Shown in pieces: positions 43,691-53,796 of a DNA stretch of 64,000 nucleotides. Both the position numbers and the translations under genes were made by a program. How positions within the stretch are numbered: position 1 is the first letter of the stretch; every line of letters begins with the position of its first letter. Under the pieces are notes generated by a model. It saw only the letters and a list, made by a program, of their open reading frames with translations. It did not search any database and was not told where the DNA came from. This DNA comes from Acidilutibacter cellobiosedens (lineage in GTDB: Bacteria > Bacillota > Clostridia > Tissierellales > Acidilutibacteraceae): assembly GCF_004103715.1 (NCBI RefSeq), contig NZ_CP035282.1, positions 1,726,673 to 1,790,672 on the forward strand, given 5' to 3'.

Positions 43691-45718
43691 ATGAAGTTTG
43701 GAGATATAGTTGTAGCGGTGGCAGTCATTGCTATGGTAGTAATAATTATAATACCTATTCCTAAGGTTTTATTGGATATTTTGCTTACTGTGAATCTTGC
43801 GTTAAGCTTGCTTATATTACTGCTTTCTATGTATACGAAAGATATATTGGATATATCCGTATTTCCTTCCCTTCTTTTAATAACTACTTTGTACAGAATG
43901 TCTTTAAATATATCTACAACAAGAGGAATTTTAACTGAAGGAAATGCTGGAAGCGTAATAGAGGTTTTTGGAAATTTTGTTATACAGGGTAATATAGTCG
44001 TCGGATTCATAATATACATTATAATTGTTATTGTGCAGTTTTTAGTAATTACAAAAGGTTCGGAAAGAGTTGCCGAAGTGGCTGCAAGATTCACTCTTGA
44101 TGCAATGCCCGGAAAGCAAATGGCAATAGATGCCGATTTAAATGCGGGACTTATTACTGAAAGTGAAGCGAAGAAGAAAAGAAAAGAGGTACAGCAATAT
44201 GCTGACTTTTATGGATCTATGGATGGAGCAAGTAAATTTGTAAAAGGAGATGCTATAGCAAGTATTCTAATAACCTTTGTAAATGTTTTGGGAGGCTTTT
44301 TAATAGGAATGATGAGTATGGGTTTAAGCTTTTCCGAAGCTTTACAAAAATATGTTCTTCTTACTGTAGGAAACGGATTGGTTGGCCAGATACCTGCCCT
44401 TTTGATTTCAACGGCAACAGGTATCATAGTTACCAGAGCTGCTTCTGAAAGCAGTTTAGGAAAAGATTTAGTCGAGCAGATGTTTGGGAAGAATCCTCAG
44501 CTTCTTTCTATAGTAGGTGGTGTGTTAGCATTTTTGGGAATATTTACTCCACTCCATTTTTATATAGTCATCGCTTTAATTTTCTTATTATTGTCCTATT
44601 TAATGAAGAAAGCAACAAAAGGAAAAGAGAAAGAAGAGAGTGTCTCCGTGGGGCCGACTGAAGCGGAGGAATTGAGAAGACCTGAAAATGTCATGTCCTT
44701 ATTAAAAGTGGACAGCATAGAGCTGGAATTTGGTTATGGCTTAATACCACTGGCGGACGTAAGCCAAGGCGGAGATTTATTGGACAGAATAGTAATGATA
44801 AGAAGGCAGATTGCTATGGAAATGGGGCTGGTGGTTCCTATTGTAAGATTGAGGGATAATATTCAACTAAATCCAAACGAATATGTGATAAAGATCAAGG
44901 GAGTGGAAGTCTCCAAAGGTGAAGTTTATTTCGATCATTATATGGCTATGGATTCCGGTGCAGCTACAGGTGAAATTGAAGGAATTGATACGGTAGAACC
45001 TGCTTTCGGACTTCCTGCTAAATGGATTACCGACAAAGAAAGAGAAAAGGCAGAAGTTTTGGGATATACAGTAGTAGATCCTCCTTCAGTAATAGCTACT
45101 CATTTAACTGAAATTATTAAGCAGAGAGCTTATGAATTAATAGGAAGACAGGAAGTTAAATCCCTTATTGATAATGTAAAGGAAGAATATCCCGCTGTGG
45201 TGGAAGAGGTTGTTCCGAAGGTGTTATCCCTTGGAGAGATAGAAAAGGTCCTTTCAAATCTTTTAAGAGAACAGATAAGTATCAGGGATATGGTTACAAT
45301 ATTGGAAACTTTAGCTGATTATGGTACGGTTACAAAGGATACGGATTTATTAACGGAGTATGTCAGGCAAAAACTTTCAGGGTATATAACAAACAGATAT
45401 GTGGAAAATAATCATTTGAAGGTCGTTACCTTGGACAGTCAAGTAGAAGAGTTGATAATGAATTCCATAAATAAAAGCGATACGGGTTCTTATCTTTCGT
45501 TAGAACCCAGGAAAGCTCAAACAATCTTAAACAATACATTGAAGGTAGTTAAAAAACTTACTTCCATCGGAGAACAACCTATAATATTAACGGCACCAAT
45601 TGTCAGATTGTATTTCAAAAGGCTTACAGAACAGTTGACAAATGATTTGGTTGTCTTGTCCTATAATGAGATAGAGTCTTCTGTTGAGGTCCAATCTGTA
45701 GGGATGGTGAGTATATAA
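43691..45718 (+). CDS. flhA: Flagellar export protein FlhA
   Basis: FlhA of 675 residues is the major export component. About eight transmembrane helices occupy residues 1-310, with LYRMSLNISTTRGIL and the conserved loop DAMPGKQMAIDADLNAG. The cytoplasmic domain (about 330-675) docks chaperones and FliI. AGGAGG precedes the ATG. Its stop overlaps the flhF start by one base. Confidence 0.98.
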   Translation: MKFGDIVVAVAVIAMVVIIIIPIPKVLLDILLTVNLALSLLILLLSMYTKDILDISVFPSLLLITTLYRMSLNISTTRGILTEGNAGSVIEVFGNFVIQGNIVVGFIIYIIIVIVQFLVITKGSERVAEVAARFTLDAMPGKQMAIDADLNAGLITESEAKKKRKEVQQYADFYGSMDGASKFVKGDAIASILITFVNVLGGFLIGMMSMGLSFSEALQKYVLLTVGNGLVGQIPALLISTATGIIVTRAASESSLGKDLVEQMFGKNPQLLSIVGGVLAFLGIFTPLHFYIVIALIFLLLSYLMKKATKGKEKEESVSVGPTEAEELRRPENVMSLLKVDSIELEFGYGLIPLADVSQGGDLLDRIVMIRRQIAMEMGLVVPIVRLRDNIQLNPNEYVIKIKGVEVSKGEVYFDHYMAMDSGAATGEIEGIDTVEPAFGLPAKWITDKEREKAEVLGYTVVDPPSVIATHLTEIIKQRAYELIGRQEVKSLIDNVKEEYPAVVEEVVPKVLSLGEIEKVLSNLLREQISIRDMVTILETLADYGTVTKDTDLLTEYVRQKLSGYITNRYVENNHLKVVTLDSQVEELIMNSINKSDTGSYLSLEPRKAQTILNNTLKVVKKLTSIGEQPIILTAPIVRLYFKRLTEQLTNDLVVLSYNEIESSVEVQSVGMVSI

Positions 45719-46803
45719 TGAAAATTAAAAGATATATAGGAGAAAATACTCAAGAGGTAATGGGTAAGCTAAAAAAAGAATTGGGGCCTGAAGCAGTAAT
45801 ACTTAATACCAAAACTATTAAAAAAGGTGGCTTTTTGGGATTATTTAAAAAAAGCATGGTTGAAGTAGTGGCGGCAGTAGATGAAGAAGAATATAGTTTT
45901 AAAAGACAAAATAACAGAGCAATTAGAAATAATAATGAGAATGATAATCTAAAAGCCGAAATAGTAAAGCTCCAAAACCTTGTAGAAAAAATGTATAATA
46001 ATATGAACAAGAGCGATGAGATAAACGAAAGACTTGAAAAGTACAGAGATGTTTTAGTATCCAATGGAGTTGACAAGTTGGTTGCTACCTCAATATTGAA
46101 TAGTATAAATGAAAATGTTAATATAGAAGATAAGGACGAAGAAACTCTTGATGGAATAGTGAATTATTATTTATATGAACGCCTCGGAGATGTAGAACCG
46201 ATAGAGATTGAAGAAAAGCAAAAAGTAATTTTTTTTGTTGGACCTACTGGTGTTGGAAAAACTACTACTTTGGCTAAGATAGCTTCAAGAATTATACTTG
46301 AAGGAAAACATAGTGTTGGATTAATAACTGCCGATACATACAGAATTGCTGCAGTGGATCAATTAAAGGTATATAGTGAAATACTTAATATTCCCTTGAA
46401 AACCGTTTATAAATCCCAAGATTTGAATAAAGCGTTGGAAGAGTTTAAGGACAAGAATATTGTATTAGTTGATACTGCAGGGAGAACCCATAAGGACAGG
46501 GAGCAAATACTTGAAACAAAAGAATTAACTGATTCTGTGGACAATAAGGAAATATATCTTGTTTTGAGTGTTTCAACGGATTTAAAAACTTTATTGTCCA
46601 TATTAAAACAGTATAGCTTGTTTCGTGAATGTAAAATTATTTTTACTAAGTTAGATGAAACGGAGAATTATGGGAATATATTAAATGTAAAATATTATTT
46701 TGATAATCCTCTTTCATATATTACAAATGGACAAGATGTTCCCGATAATATAGAAGTAGCGGATTTAAAAAAAATAGCGGGTCAATTGTTTAAGGAGAAT
46801 TAA
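45718..46803 (+). CDS. flhF: SRP-type GTPase FlhF
   Basis: FlhF of 361 residues is a third SRP-family GTPase that sets flagellar number or position. The B domain (1-60) starts MKIKRYIGENTQEVM. The G domain has [17 protein letters not shown] (about 172-188), then DTAGRTHKD and TKLDETENYG. It forms a pair with FlhG, encoded 1 base downstream. No obvious defects. Confidence 0.97.
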   Translation: MKIKRYIGENTQEVMGKLKKELGPEAVILNTKTIKKGGFLGLFKKSMVEVVAAVDEEEYSFKRQNNRAIRNNNENDNLKAEIVKLQNLVEKMYNNMNKSDEINERLEKYRDVLVSNGVDKLVATSILNSINENVNIEDKDEETLDGIVNYYLYERLGDVEPIEIEEKQKVIFFVGPTGVGKTTTLAKIASRIILEGKHSVGLITADTYRIAAVDQLKVYSEILNIPLKTVYKSQDLNKALEEFKDKNIVLVDTAGRTHKDREQILETKELTDSVDNKEIYLVLSVSTDLKTLLSILKQYSLFRECKIIFTKLDETENYGNILNVKYYFDNPLSYITNGQDVPDNIEVADLKKIAGQLFKEN

Positions 46804-46804
46804 T

Positions 46805-47707
46805 ATGCCGGATCAAGCTGAAAAATTAAGAAATTTAATAAAGAAAGATAGAAATATAAATATTGATGATTTTGTTACAAAGGAGAGAGAGAAAAAAAGT
46901 AAAGTTATTTCTATAACAAGTGGGAAAGGGGGAGTAGGAAAAACTAATTTTACTATAAATTTGGCAATTTCTTTAAAAAGATTGGGATATGAAGTAGTAG
47001 TCTTTGATGCGGATATCGGATTAGCCAATATAGATATTGTATCAGGAACTATAACCAAATATACCATTTCGAATTTATTGAAAGACGGGCTTGATATATT
47101 TGAAGTAATTCATGAAGGACCGGAGGGAATAAAGATACTGTCCGGAGGTACAGGAATAAATGAATTAACCTTAATCGACGATAAATCAATAAATAAGATA
47201 ATTGATGAATTAGGGAAATTAGAGAGATTTTCGGATTTTATATTAATTGATACGGGAGCGGGAATACATAATTCGGTAACGGACTTTATAATGTCTTCCG
47301 ACGAAGTTATAGTTATCACAACACCTGATCCTACATCTATTACTGATAGTTATACTTTAATAAAAACCTTGGTACTCAAAGGGTATGGAAGGCAACTAAA
47401 TGTAGTGATTAATATGGTTGATAGCAGAACTAATGCCTATGAAGTGTTTAATAAGCTTAACAGGGCAACCGATAGATTTCTGAATATCCAATTAAATTTC
47501 TTGGGTTTCTTGGATCGGAATAATATTGTTTCCAACGCTGTGAGAAAACAAGTTCCCTTTGTAATATCAGATCCTTATAATCAGATATCAAAGAAAATAA
47601 ATATTATAGCATTAAATACTGCGAAAGGGATAAATGTTTTACCAGATTATCGACCTAAAAGTTTTGTGGAAAAATTGAAATACTTTCTTTTAAAAAAGGG
47701 TGATTGA
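46805..47707 (+). CDS. flhG: MinD-like ATPase FlhG (YlxH)
   Basis: FlhG of 300 residues is a deviant Walker ATPase that stimulates FlhF and controls flagellar pattern. The N-terminal DQAEKLRNLI matches the FlhF-activating DQAxxLR helix. SGKGGVGKTNF is the Walker A motif, followed by DADIGLANIDI and LIDTGAGI. A Lys-rich amphipathic C-terminus is likely for membrane contact. Confidence 0.97.
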   Translation: MPDQAEKLRNLIKKDRNINIDDFVTKEREKKSKVISITSGKGGVGKTNFTINLAISLKRLGYEVVVFDADIGLANIDIVSGTITKYTISNLLKDGLDIFEVIHEGPEGIKILSGGTGINELTLIDDKSINKIIDELGKLERFSDFILIDTGAGIHNSVTDFIMSSDEVIVITTPDPTSITDSYTLIKTLVLKGYGRQLNVVINMVDSRTNAYEVFNKLNRATDRFLNIQLNFLGFLDRNNIVSNAVRKQVPFVISDPYNQISKKINIIALNTAKGINVLPDYRPKSFVEKLKYFLLKKGD

Positions 47708-47712
47708 AGATT

Positions 47713-48378
47713 ATGGACGATAAAAAAAAGCTTTTTCGTATAGGTCAAAGAATTGAAATTAGCAGAGAAGAGAAGAGAGGAAGAAAATTTTATCCGAGTC
47801 AAATTTTGGATATTATCGATAAAAATGTTTATGTCATCAGTGGGCCTATATATAAAACTTCTTTCATAATGGTTCATAAAAATGAAATAATTAAAATTTC
47901 TTGTGCAGTAAAAAATAAAGGAAGATTTTGTTTCGAAGGAAGAGTATTAGAAAGAAAGTTCAATAAGATATATATAGTTAAAATTCAACAAGTAAGCAAA
48001 GTTTACAGGACTCAAGAAAGGAATTATTACAGATTTCCTATAAATATAAAGGTAATAAAAAAGTTTGTTGTAGGAAAAAGCGAAAAAGAAGAAATCATTG
48101 AAGAAAATTGTGAGTCAAAGGATATAAGCGGAAACGGCATAGCCTTAAAAACATCTTTTAAACACAGCATAGGAGATATCGTAGGAATGAGTTTTGATAT
48201 AAATGACAGAACAATTAATGTTATGGGAAAAGTAGTGAGAATAAAGCCTGTAGATGTATTTTATTATAAATATGAAATTGGAGTAAACTTTTGCGATATC
48301 GCTTCGAAAGATAGGGAGACAATAATAAAATATATATTTGAAAGGGAAATAAGAATGAGAGAAAAAGGGTTGATATAA
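47713..48378 (+). CDS. PilZ-domain c-di-GMP effector (YcgR/DgrA-like)
   Basis: This 221-residue protein has an N-terminal YcgR-type domain (about 1-95) and a C-terminal PilZ domain (about 98-215). The c-di-GMP-binding motifs are complete: RNYYR (RxxxR) and DISGNG (DxSxxG). Such proteins slow the motor when c-di-GMP is high; YpfA/DgrA of B. subtilis acts on MotA. Its location inside the motility operon supports this. ATG 47713 follows AAGGGTGAT. Confidence 0.92.
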   Translation: MDDKKKLFRIGQRIEISREEKRGRKFYPSQILDIIDKNVYVISGPIYKTSFIMVHKNEIIKISCAVKNKGRFCFEGRVLERKFNKIYIVKIQQVSKVYRTQERNYYRFPINIKVIKKFVVGKSEKEEIIEENCESKDISGNGIALKTSFKHSIGDIVGMSFDINDRTINVMGKVVRIKPVDVFYYKYEIGVNFCDIASKDRETIIKYIFEREIRMREKGLI

Positions 48379-49430
48379 TGATTAAAGTATTAATAGTCGA
48401 TGATTCTGCACTAATAAGGAAAATTCTTTCTGATATATTAAACGAGGATGAAGAGATCCAAGTTATAGCGGTAGCAAGCAATGGAAAAGATGCGCTGGAG
48501 AAGATAGTACTTTTTAAACCGGATGTTGTTACTTTGGATATGGAAATGCCGGTAATGGATGGCATTGAAACTTTAAAAAATATTGTTGCCAAATATAATA
48601 TTCCTGTACTGATGATAAGTTCTTTGACTACTGAAGGTGCGGAATATACTATAAGAGCTTTGGAGGAAGGAGCGGTAGATTTTATTCCCAAACCTAAGAA
48701 TATATTTGGATTGGGAGGAAGTGCAGAAAGAAAGAAAATAATAGACAAGGTAAAGATTGCCAGCAGATCCAATAGAAGAAGATTATATAAAAAAATTGAT
48801 ATTTCAGAACCTGTTAAAAAGAAGTTTGATTTTGATATTCTTAGCGGAAGTAGCTACAATAATATAGTTGCTATTGGTACCTCAACCGGAGGACCGAGAG
48901 CTCTACAAGAAATAATACCAAAGATTCCTTATAATATTAATGCTACTATAGTGATAGTCCAGCATATGCCTCCTAATTTTACGAAATCTCTTGCGGACAG
49001 GCTTAATTCTTTGTCTCAGGTATTGGTAAAAGAAGGAGAAGAAGGGGAAAAACTTAAAAGAGGATATTGCTATATAGCACCGGGAGATTATCATCTATTA
49101 GTAGGTAAAAGAGGAGACGATTTATTTATTAAATTAAATCAGAGTCCTCCTATTTTGGGATTAAGACCGGCAGTAGATCCCATGATGGAATCAGTTGCTA
49201 ATATAGAGCATAAGAAAAAAGTAGGCATTATATTAACCGGAATGGGATCTGACGGAACATTAGGGTTAAAAAAGGTAAAAGAAAAAAAAGGTTTTATCAT
49301 TGCACAAGATGAAAAGTCATCGGTGGTTTTCGGAATGCCAAGGGCAGCTATTAATATAGGAATTGTTGATAAAATATTGCCTTTAGAGTCAATCGCCGAT
49401 GAGATTATAAATCAAGTGGGGGTGTTATAA
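48378..49430 (+). CDS. cheB: Chemotaxis methylesterase CheB
   Basis: CheB of 350 residues removes methyl groups from chemoreceptors. The receiver domain (1-120) has Asp54 in VTLDMEMPVMDG. The esterase domain (about 160-350) has the catalytic triad Ser169 (GTSTGGP), His196 (QHMPP) and Asp292 (GMGSDG). Its counterpart CheR is not encoded in this window. It directly precedes cheA. Confidence 0.97.
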   Translation: MIKVLIVDDSALIRKILSDILNEDEEIQVIAVASNGKDALEKIVLFKPDVVTLDMEMPVMDGIETLKNIVAKYNIPVLMISSLTTEGAEYTIRALEEGAVDFIPKPKNIFGLGGSAERKKIIDKVKIASRSNRRRLYKKIDISEPVKKKFDFDILSGSSYNNIVAIGTSTGGPRALQEIIPKIPYNINATIVIVQHMPPNFTKSLADRLNSLSQVLVKEGEEGEKLKRGYCYIAPGDYHLLVGKRGDDLFIKLNQSPPILGLRPAVDPMMESVANIEHKKKVGIILTGMGSDGTLGLKKVKEKKGFIIAQDEKSSVVFGMPRAAINIGIVDKILPLESIADEIINQVGVL

Positions 49431-51452
49431 ATGGATTTGGACATTAGTCAATACTTAAATGCATTTGTGGAAGAATCAAAAGAACATATACAAAATATGA
49501 ATGAAATACTTTTAGATCTTGAAAAGGATGTTCACAACCAGGACATATTAAATGAGTTGTTTAGAATAGCTCATACCTTAAAGGGAATGGCCGGAACAAT
49601 GGGATTTAACAGTATGGCAAATTTGACTCATCAGATGGAAGATGTTCTTCAGGGAATAAGAAGTGGAGAAATTCAAGTATCAGAGAATACCATGGATGTA
49701 CTCTTCGAATGTGCAGACGTTTTGGATTCATGCATATCTCAAATATCCGAAACAAGCAAGGAACCGGAAGACGATTATAGTGTTCTTATCAATAAATTGA
49801 AAAAGGCAATGAATAATGAAGAAAATGAAAGCAATGAAGACAATAAGGATAATAAAGATTATGAAAAACCAAAGAAGGAAAAAGTTGAGTTTAATGAATA
49901 TGTAAATAATGTTTTATGTAAAGCCAGTTCCCAAAATTTAAACAGTTTTCAGATAGATGTTCGTTTGAAAAGTACATGTATGCTTAAATCGGCAAGAGCG
50001 TTTGTTGTATTTAATACATTGGAAAACTTGGGAGAAATTATTTATTCGAATCCATCGGCAGAAGATATTGAAGACGAAAAATTTGATTTGGAATTTTCTA
50101 TAGTTATAGTCACTAAAGAGGAGAAAGAAAAAATAGAAGGAGAGTTGAACGGCATATCGGAAATTGAGAATATTCAGATTGCCGATCTGACTGAATTGGA
50201 AGTAAAAACGGAACAAGTTAAGTCTAAGGATATTACCGCGGAAAGAGAGTCTGTGACTCAAAAAGAAAAGAAAGAGAAAAATGGCGGCACTGTTTCCAAA
50301 TCTGCCAAAGTAGGAAAGACTGTAAGAGTTGATATTGATAGATTGGACAATCTTATGAATCTTGTCAGTGAGCTTATTATTATAAAGACAAGAATGGAGG
50401 GAATAGGAGAAACTTCTAATAAAGAAGGCATGAATGAAGCCATTGAATACTTAGAAAGAATTACTACAAGCCTTCACGATGCGGTAATGAAAGTGAGGAT
50501 GGTTCCTATTGAACGAGTGTTTAACAGATTTCCGAGAATGGTCAGGGACTTATCGAAGGAATTGAAAAAAAATGTTTCCCTTCAGATGTCCGGAGATGAA
50601 ACGGAAGTTGATAGAACGGTTATTGATGAAATTGGGGACCCTCTTATTCATTTAATCAGAAATTCAATAGATCATGGAATAGAACATCCGGAAGAAAGGA
50701 AAAAGCTTGGGAAGGATGAAACAGGCACGGTTATATTAAAAGCTTATCCTGACGGTAATAATGTAGTGGTAGAAGTAGAAGATGACGGCAGTGGAATTAA
50801 TTTTGAAAAAATAAAGAAAAAAGCTGTGGAAAAAGATTTGATAAATGGGAAAAATGCCGATACGATGAGTAAGGAAGAAGCAATTGAGCTTTTGTTTAAG
50901 CCTGGATTCAGTACTTCAGATGTAATCTCGGATGTATCGGGAAGAGGGGTAGGATTAGATGTAGTTAAGAGCAAAATAGAATCCATAGGTGGATCTATAG
51001 AAGTGGAGACAAAAGAAGGAAAAGGAACTAAATTTATAATCAGAATACCTTTAACTCTGGCAATAATTCAAGCGTTGCTGGTAAAGGTAAAAGAAGAAAT
51101 GTTTGCAATACCTTTAAGTTCAATATCGGAAATTATTAATATAAATAAAGAACAGATAAGAAATATACAAGGACAGGAAATAATACTATATAGAGGAAGA
51201 ACCATTCCCGTAATAAGGCTGAATAAAATAATCCATACTGAAATAGATGAAGAAAGAAACGAGCTCGTTTCCATTATTGTAAAGAAAGGGGACAAGCAGG
51301 CTGGATTAGTAGTGGACAGTCTCTTAGGACAGCAAGAAATTGTAATAAAGCCTTTAGGAAAGTATTTATCAAATGTTAAATATCTCGCAGGTGCAACCAT
51401 ATTAGGTAATGGGAAAATTTCTTTAATATTAGACGTAAATTCATTATTTTAG
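49431..51452 (+). CDS. cheA: Chemotaxis histidine kinase CheA
   Basis: CheA of 673 residues phosphorylates CheY and CheB. The HPt domain carries His48 in RIAHTLKGMAGTMGF. A charged linker, a P2 region (about 155-265), the dimerisation domain, the ATPase domain (IRNSIDHGIEHP, DDGSGINF and GRGVGLDVV) and the CheW-like P5 domain (about 540-673) follow. It starts one base after cheB. Confidence 0.97.
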   Translation: MDLDISQYLNAFVEESKEHIQNMNEILLDLEKDVHNQDILNELFRIAHTLKGMAGTMGFNSMANLTHQMEDVLQGIRSGEIQVSENTMDVLFECADVLDSCISQISETSKEPEDDYSVLINKLKKAMNNEENESNEDNKDNKDYEKPKKEKVEFNEYVNNVLCKASSQNLNSFQIDVRLKSTCMLKSARAFVVFNTLENLGEIIYSNPSAEDIEDEKFDLEFSIVIVTKEEKEKIEGELNGISEIENIQIADLTELEVKTEQVKSKDITAERESVTQKEKKEKNGGTVSKSAKVGKTVRVDIDRLDNLMNLVSELIIIKTRMEGIGETSNKEGMNEAIEYLERITTSLHDAVMKVRMVPIERVFNRFPRMVRDLSKELKKNVSLQMSGDETEVDRTVIDEIGDPLIHLIRNSIDHGIEHPEERKKLGKDETGTVILKAYPDGNNVVVEVEDDGSGINFEKIKKKAVEKDLINGKNADTMSKEEAIELLFKPGFSTSDVISDVSGRGVGLDVVKSKIESIGGSIEVETKEGKGTKFIIRIPLTLAIIQALLVKVKEEMFAIPLSSISEIININKEQIRNIQGQEIILYRGRTIPVIRLNKIIHTEIDEERNELVSIIVKKGDKQAGLVVDSLLGQQEIVIKPLGKYLSNVKYLAGATILGNGKISLILDVNSLF

Positions 51453-51466
51453 GGAGGGAAGATGAG

Positions 51467-51892
51467 ATGGCTTCTGATCTGAATAAATATGTGATATTTA
51501 AATTGATAGATGAGTATTACGGATTAGATATCGAAAATGTAATATCGGTTGAAAAGATGCAAGAATTTACAAGAGTTCCGAATGCGCCTTCTTATGTAAG
51601 AGGAGTAATAAATTTAAGAGGAGAAGTTATACCTGTTATTGATTTAAGAGAAAAATTAGGATTGAAATTAAAATCTACTGATGAAAATACAAGAATAATA
51701 ATTGTTTCTGAAAGTGAAATAAATTTGGGAATTGTTGTAGATTCATCTTCGGAAGTTTTAGAAATACAAAGAAGTCTTATAGATAAACCTTTAGCATCGG
51801 AGGAGGAATCCAATAATTATTTAAAAGGTATAGGAAAAGTTGATGGAAGATTGATTATAATTATTGATTTGGAAAAATTAATTGAAGCTTAA
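51467..51892 (+). CDS. cheW: Chemotaxis coupling protein CheW
   Basis: CheW of 141 residues couples receptors to CheA. The SH3-like core contains YYGLDIENVISVEKMQEF and RGVINLRGEVIPVIDLREKLGL. GGGAGGG precedes the ATG. It lies between cheA and cheC as in B. subtilis. Confidence 0.97.
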   Translation: MASDLNKYVIFKLIDEYYGLDIENVISVEKMQEFTRVPNAPSYVRGVINLRGEVIPVIDLREKLGLKLKSTDENTRIIIVSESEINLGIVVDSSSEVLEIQRSLIDKPLASEEESNNYLKGIGKVDGRLIIIIDLEKLIEA

Positions 51893-51907
51893 ATGGGGTG
51901 TTAAGAT

Positions 51908-52522
51908 ATGTCTATAAATATAGATGACATTAATAGCAATATTCTTGATGTTTTAAAGGAAATCGGAAATATTGGTTCCGGAAATGCGGCTACTGCTCTT
52001 GCCAATATGATATCTAAAAGGGTTAACATGGATGTACCTCAAACCCGGCTATTGGAATTCAAAGATGTTTCTAACCTGCTGGGCGGAGAGGAAAATCCGG
52101 TAGTAGGTATATATTTTGAAATGAAGGGAGATGTAGTAGGCAATATAATGTTTGTCCTGGACTTAAATTCTGCTAAGAATTTAACTGAAATGCTCTATAG
52201 TCATGATACGGATTCAGATGATTTGACTGAAATGGACATATCGGCATTATCGGAAATAGGTAATATAATATCCTCTTCCTATGTAAATTCTTTAAGTGAA
52301 TTAACAGGATTAAAGATTAAAATTTCGGTTCCGTCTTTATCTATAGATATGGCAGGAGCGATACTTAGCGTACCTGCAATTCAGTTTGGCCATATAGGAG
52401 ATCATGTGTTGTTTGTAGAAACTAAATTTGAGGAAGGAAAGAGGGAAGTTATAGGAAATCTTTTTTTAATTCCGGAAATTCAATCTTTTACTAAAATATT
52501 AAACGGCTTAGGAGTTTTGTAA
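51908..52522 (+). CDS. cheC: CheY-P phosphatase CheC
   Basis: CheC of 204 residues dephosphorylates CheY-P and binds CheD. Two ExxN active sites remain: EIGN in LKEIGNIGSGNAATAL and EIGN in LSEIGNIISSSYV. The chain is like the middle domain of FliY (38682-39854), so this operon has two phosphatases. cheD starts one base after the stop. Confidence 0.96.
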   Translation: MSINIDDINSNILDVLKEIGNIGSGNAATALANMISKRVNMDVPQTRLLEFKDVSNLLGGEENPVVGIYFEMKGDVVGNIMFVLDLNSAKNLTEMLYSHDTDSDDLTEMDISALSEIGNIISSSYVNSLSELTGLKIKISVPSLSIDMAGAILSVPAIQFGHIGDHVLFVETKFEEGKREVIGNLFLIPEIQSFTKILNGLGVL

Positions 52523-52523
52523 A

Positions 52524-53009
52524 ATGGGTGTAGTAATAAAAGTTGGAATGTCTGATTTAAATGTTTTAAAAGCACCGGGGATATTGACGACCTTAGGCCT
52601 CGGATCTTGTGTGGGAATAGCAATATTTGATAAAAGAAGAAAGATTGCAGGATTGGTACATATTATGCTTCCTTCCAGTAACGAAATAAAAAATAACGGA
52701 AATAAAGCAAAATTTGCGGATACCGGAATAGAAGTTTTAATTGAAGAAATGATTAAATTGGGTGCTAATAAAAGAGATTGCATTGCAAAAATTGCCGGAG
52801 GGTCTCAGATGTTCACATTTAATTCTAACAATGATATCTTGAAGATCGGGGAAAGAAATGTTAAATCTGCGAAAGAAAAATTGAGTCAATTGATGATACC
52901 CATTGTTGCTGAGGATACAGGAGGTAATTTTGGAAGAACGATAGAATTTAATTCGGAAGATGGAACTCTTTTCATAAAAACAATTGGTCATGGAGTTAAA
53001 ACTATTTAG
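52524..53009 (+). CDS. cheD: Chemoreceptor deamidase CheD
   Basis: CheD of 161 residues deamidates receptor glutamines and is regulated by CheC. The catalytic cysteine is Cys29 in LGLGSCVGIAIFD and the histidine is His46 in GLVHIMLPSS. It is adjacent to cheC. Length is normal. Confidence 0.96.
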   Translation: MGVVIKVGMSDLNVLKAPGILTTLGLGSCVGIAIFDKRRKIAGLVHIMLPSSNEIKNNGNKAKFADTGIEVLIEEMIKLGANKRDCIAKIAGGSQMFTFNSNNDILKIGERNVKSAKEKLSQLMIPIVAEDTGGNFGRTIEFNSEDGTLFIKTIGHGVKTI

Positions 53010-53032
53010 TTTATTCCTGTGGAGGTAGCCTT

Positions 53033-53791
53033 ATGACAACAAAAGAATTATGGTATAAATATAAAGAAACAAATGATATGGAATCAAAAAAGGAATTGAT
53101 AGAAAAATATGTTCCCTTAGTTAAAGTTGTAGCGGGAAGAATGTTCAACTTTTATGGAAGTAAAATTGAATATGATGATCTGGTAGGGTTTGGAGTGCTG
53201 GGACTTATAGACAGTATTGAGAGGTTTGATCTGCATAAAAATATAAAATTCGAAACCTATGCTCAGATACGAATAAAAGGTGCAATTATTGATAATATAA
53301 GAAAACTTGACTGGATTCCAAGATCTTTGAGGAAAAAGTCAAAAGATGTACAAAAAGCCATTTTTGAATTGGAGAACAAACTGGGATATAATCCTTCTAA
53401 CGAACAGATATCCGAGTATTTGCATATTTCACTAAAAGAAGTGGAAAATATGCTGTCAGATATAACTACATTTAATGTTGTATCTTTGGAGGACTTTTTA
53501 AATGAAAACGGAGAATACTTTTTTGAGGTAAAAGAAGATGATAAGGATACTCCTGAGAGGGTTTATGAAAAGGACGAAATAAAAAAAATACTGGTTGATA
53601 CCATAGATGCTCTTCCTGAGAAAGAAAAACTTATAATTTCTTTGTATTATTATGAAGAATTGACTTATAAAGAAATAGGTCATATTTTGAAGTTATCTGA
53701 ATCAAGAATATCTCAAATACATAGCAGGGTGTTAATAAAAATAAAAAACTGTTTAATTAAGAGTGGAATAAATTCAAATGATTTGAGGTGA
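53033..53791 (+). CDS. sigD: Flagellar sigma factor SigD/FliA
   Basis: Sigma-D of 252 residues directs late flagellar genes. Region 2 has YDDLVGFGVLGLIDSIERFD, region 3 is at about 95-150, and region 4 contains LTYKEIGHILKLSESRISQIHSR. GGAGG precedes the ATG. The late genes it would transcribe (flagellin, cap, receptors) lie outside the window. Confidence 0.96.
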   Translation: MTTKELWYKYKETNDMESKKELIEKYVPLVKVVAGRMFNFYGSKIEYDDLVGFGVLGLIDSIERFDLHKNIKFETYAQIRIKGAIIDNIRKLDWIPRSLRKKSKDVQKAIFELENKLGYNPSNEQISEYLHISLKEVENMLSDITTFNVVSLEDFLNENGEYFFEVKEDDKDTPERVYEKDEIKKILVDTIDALPEKEKLIISLYYYEELTYKEIGHILKLSESRISQIHSRVLIKIKNCLIKSGINSNDLR

Positions 53792-53796
53792 TTAAT

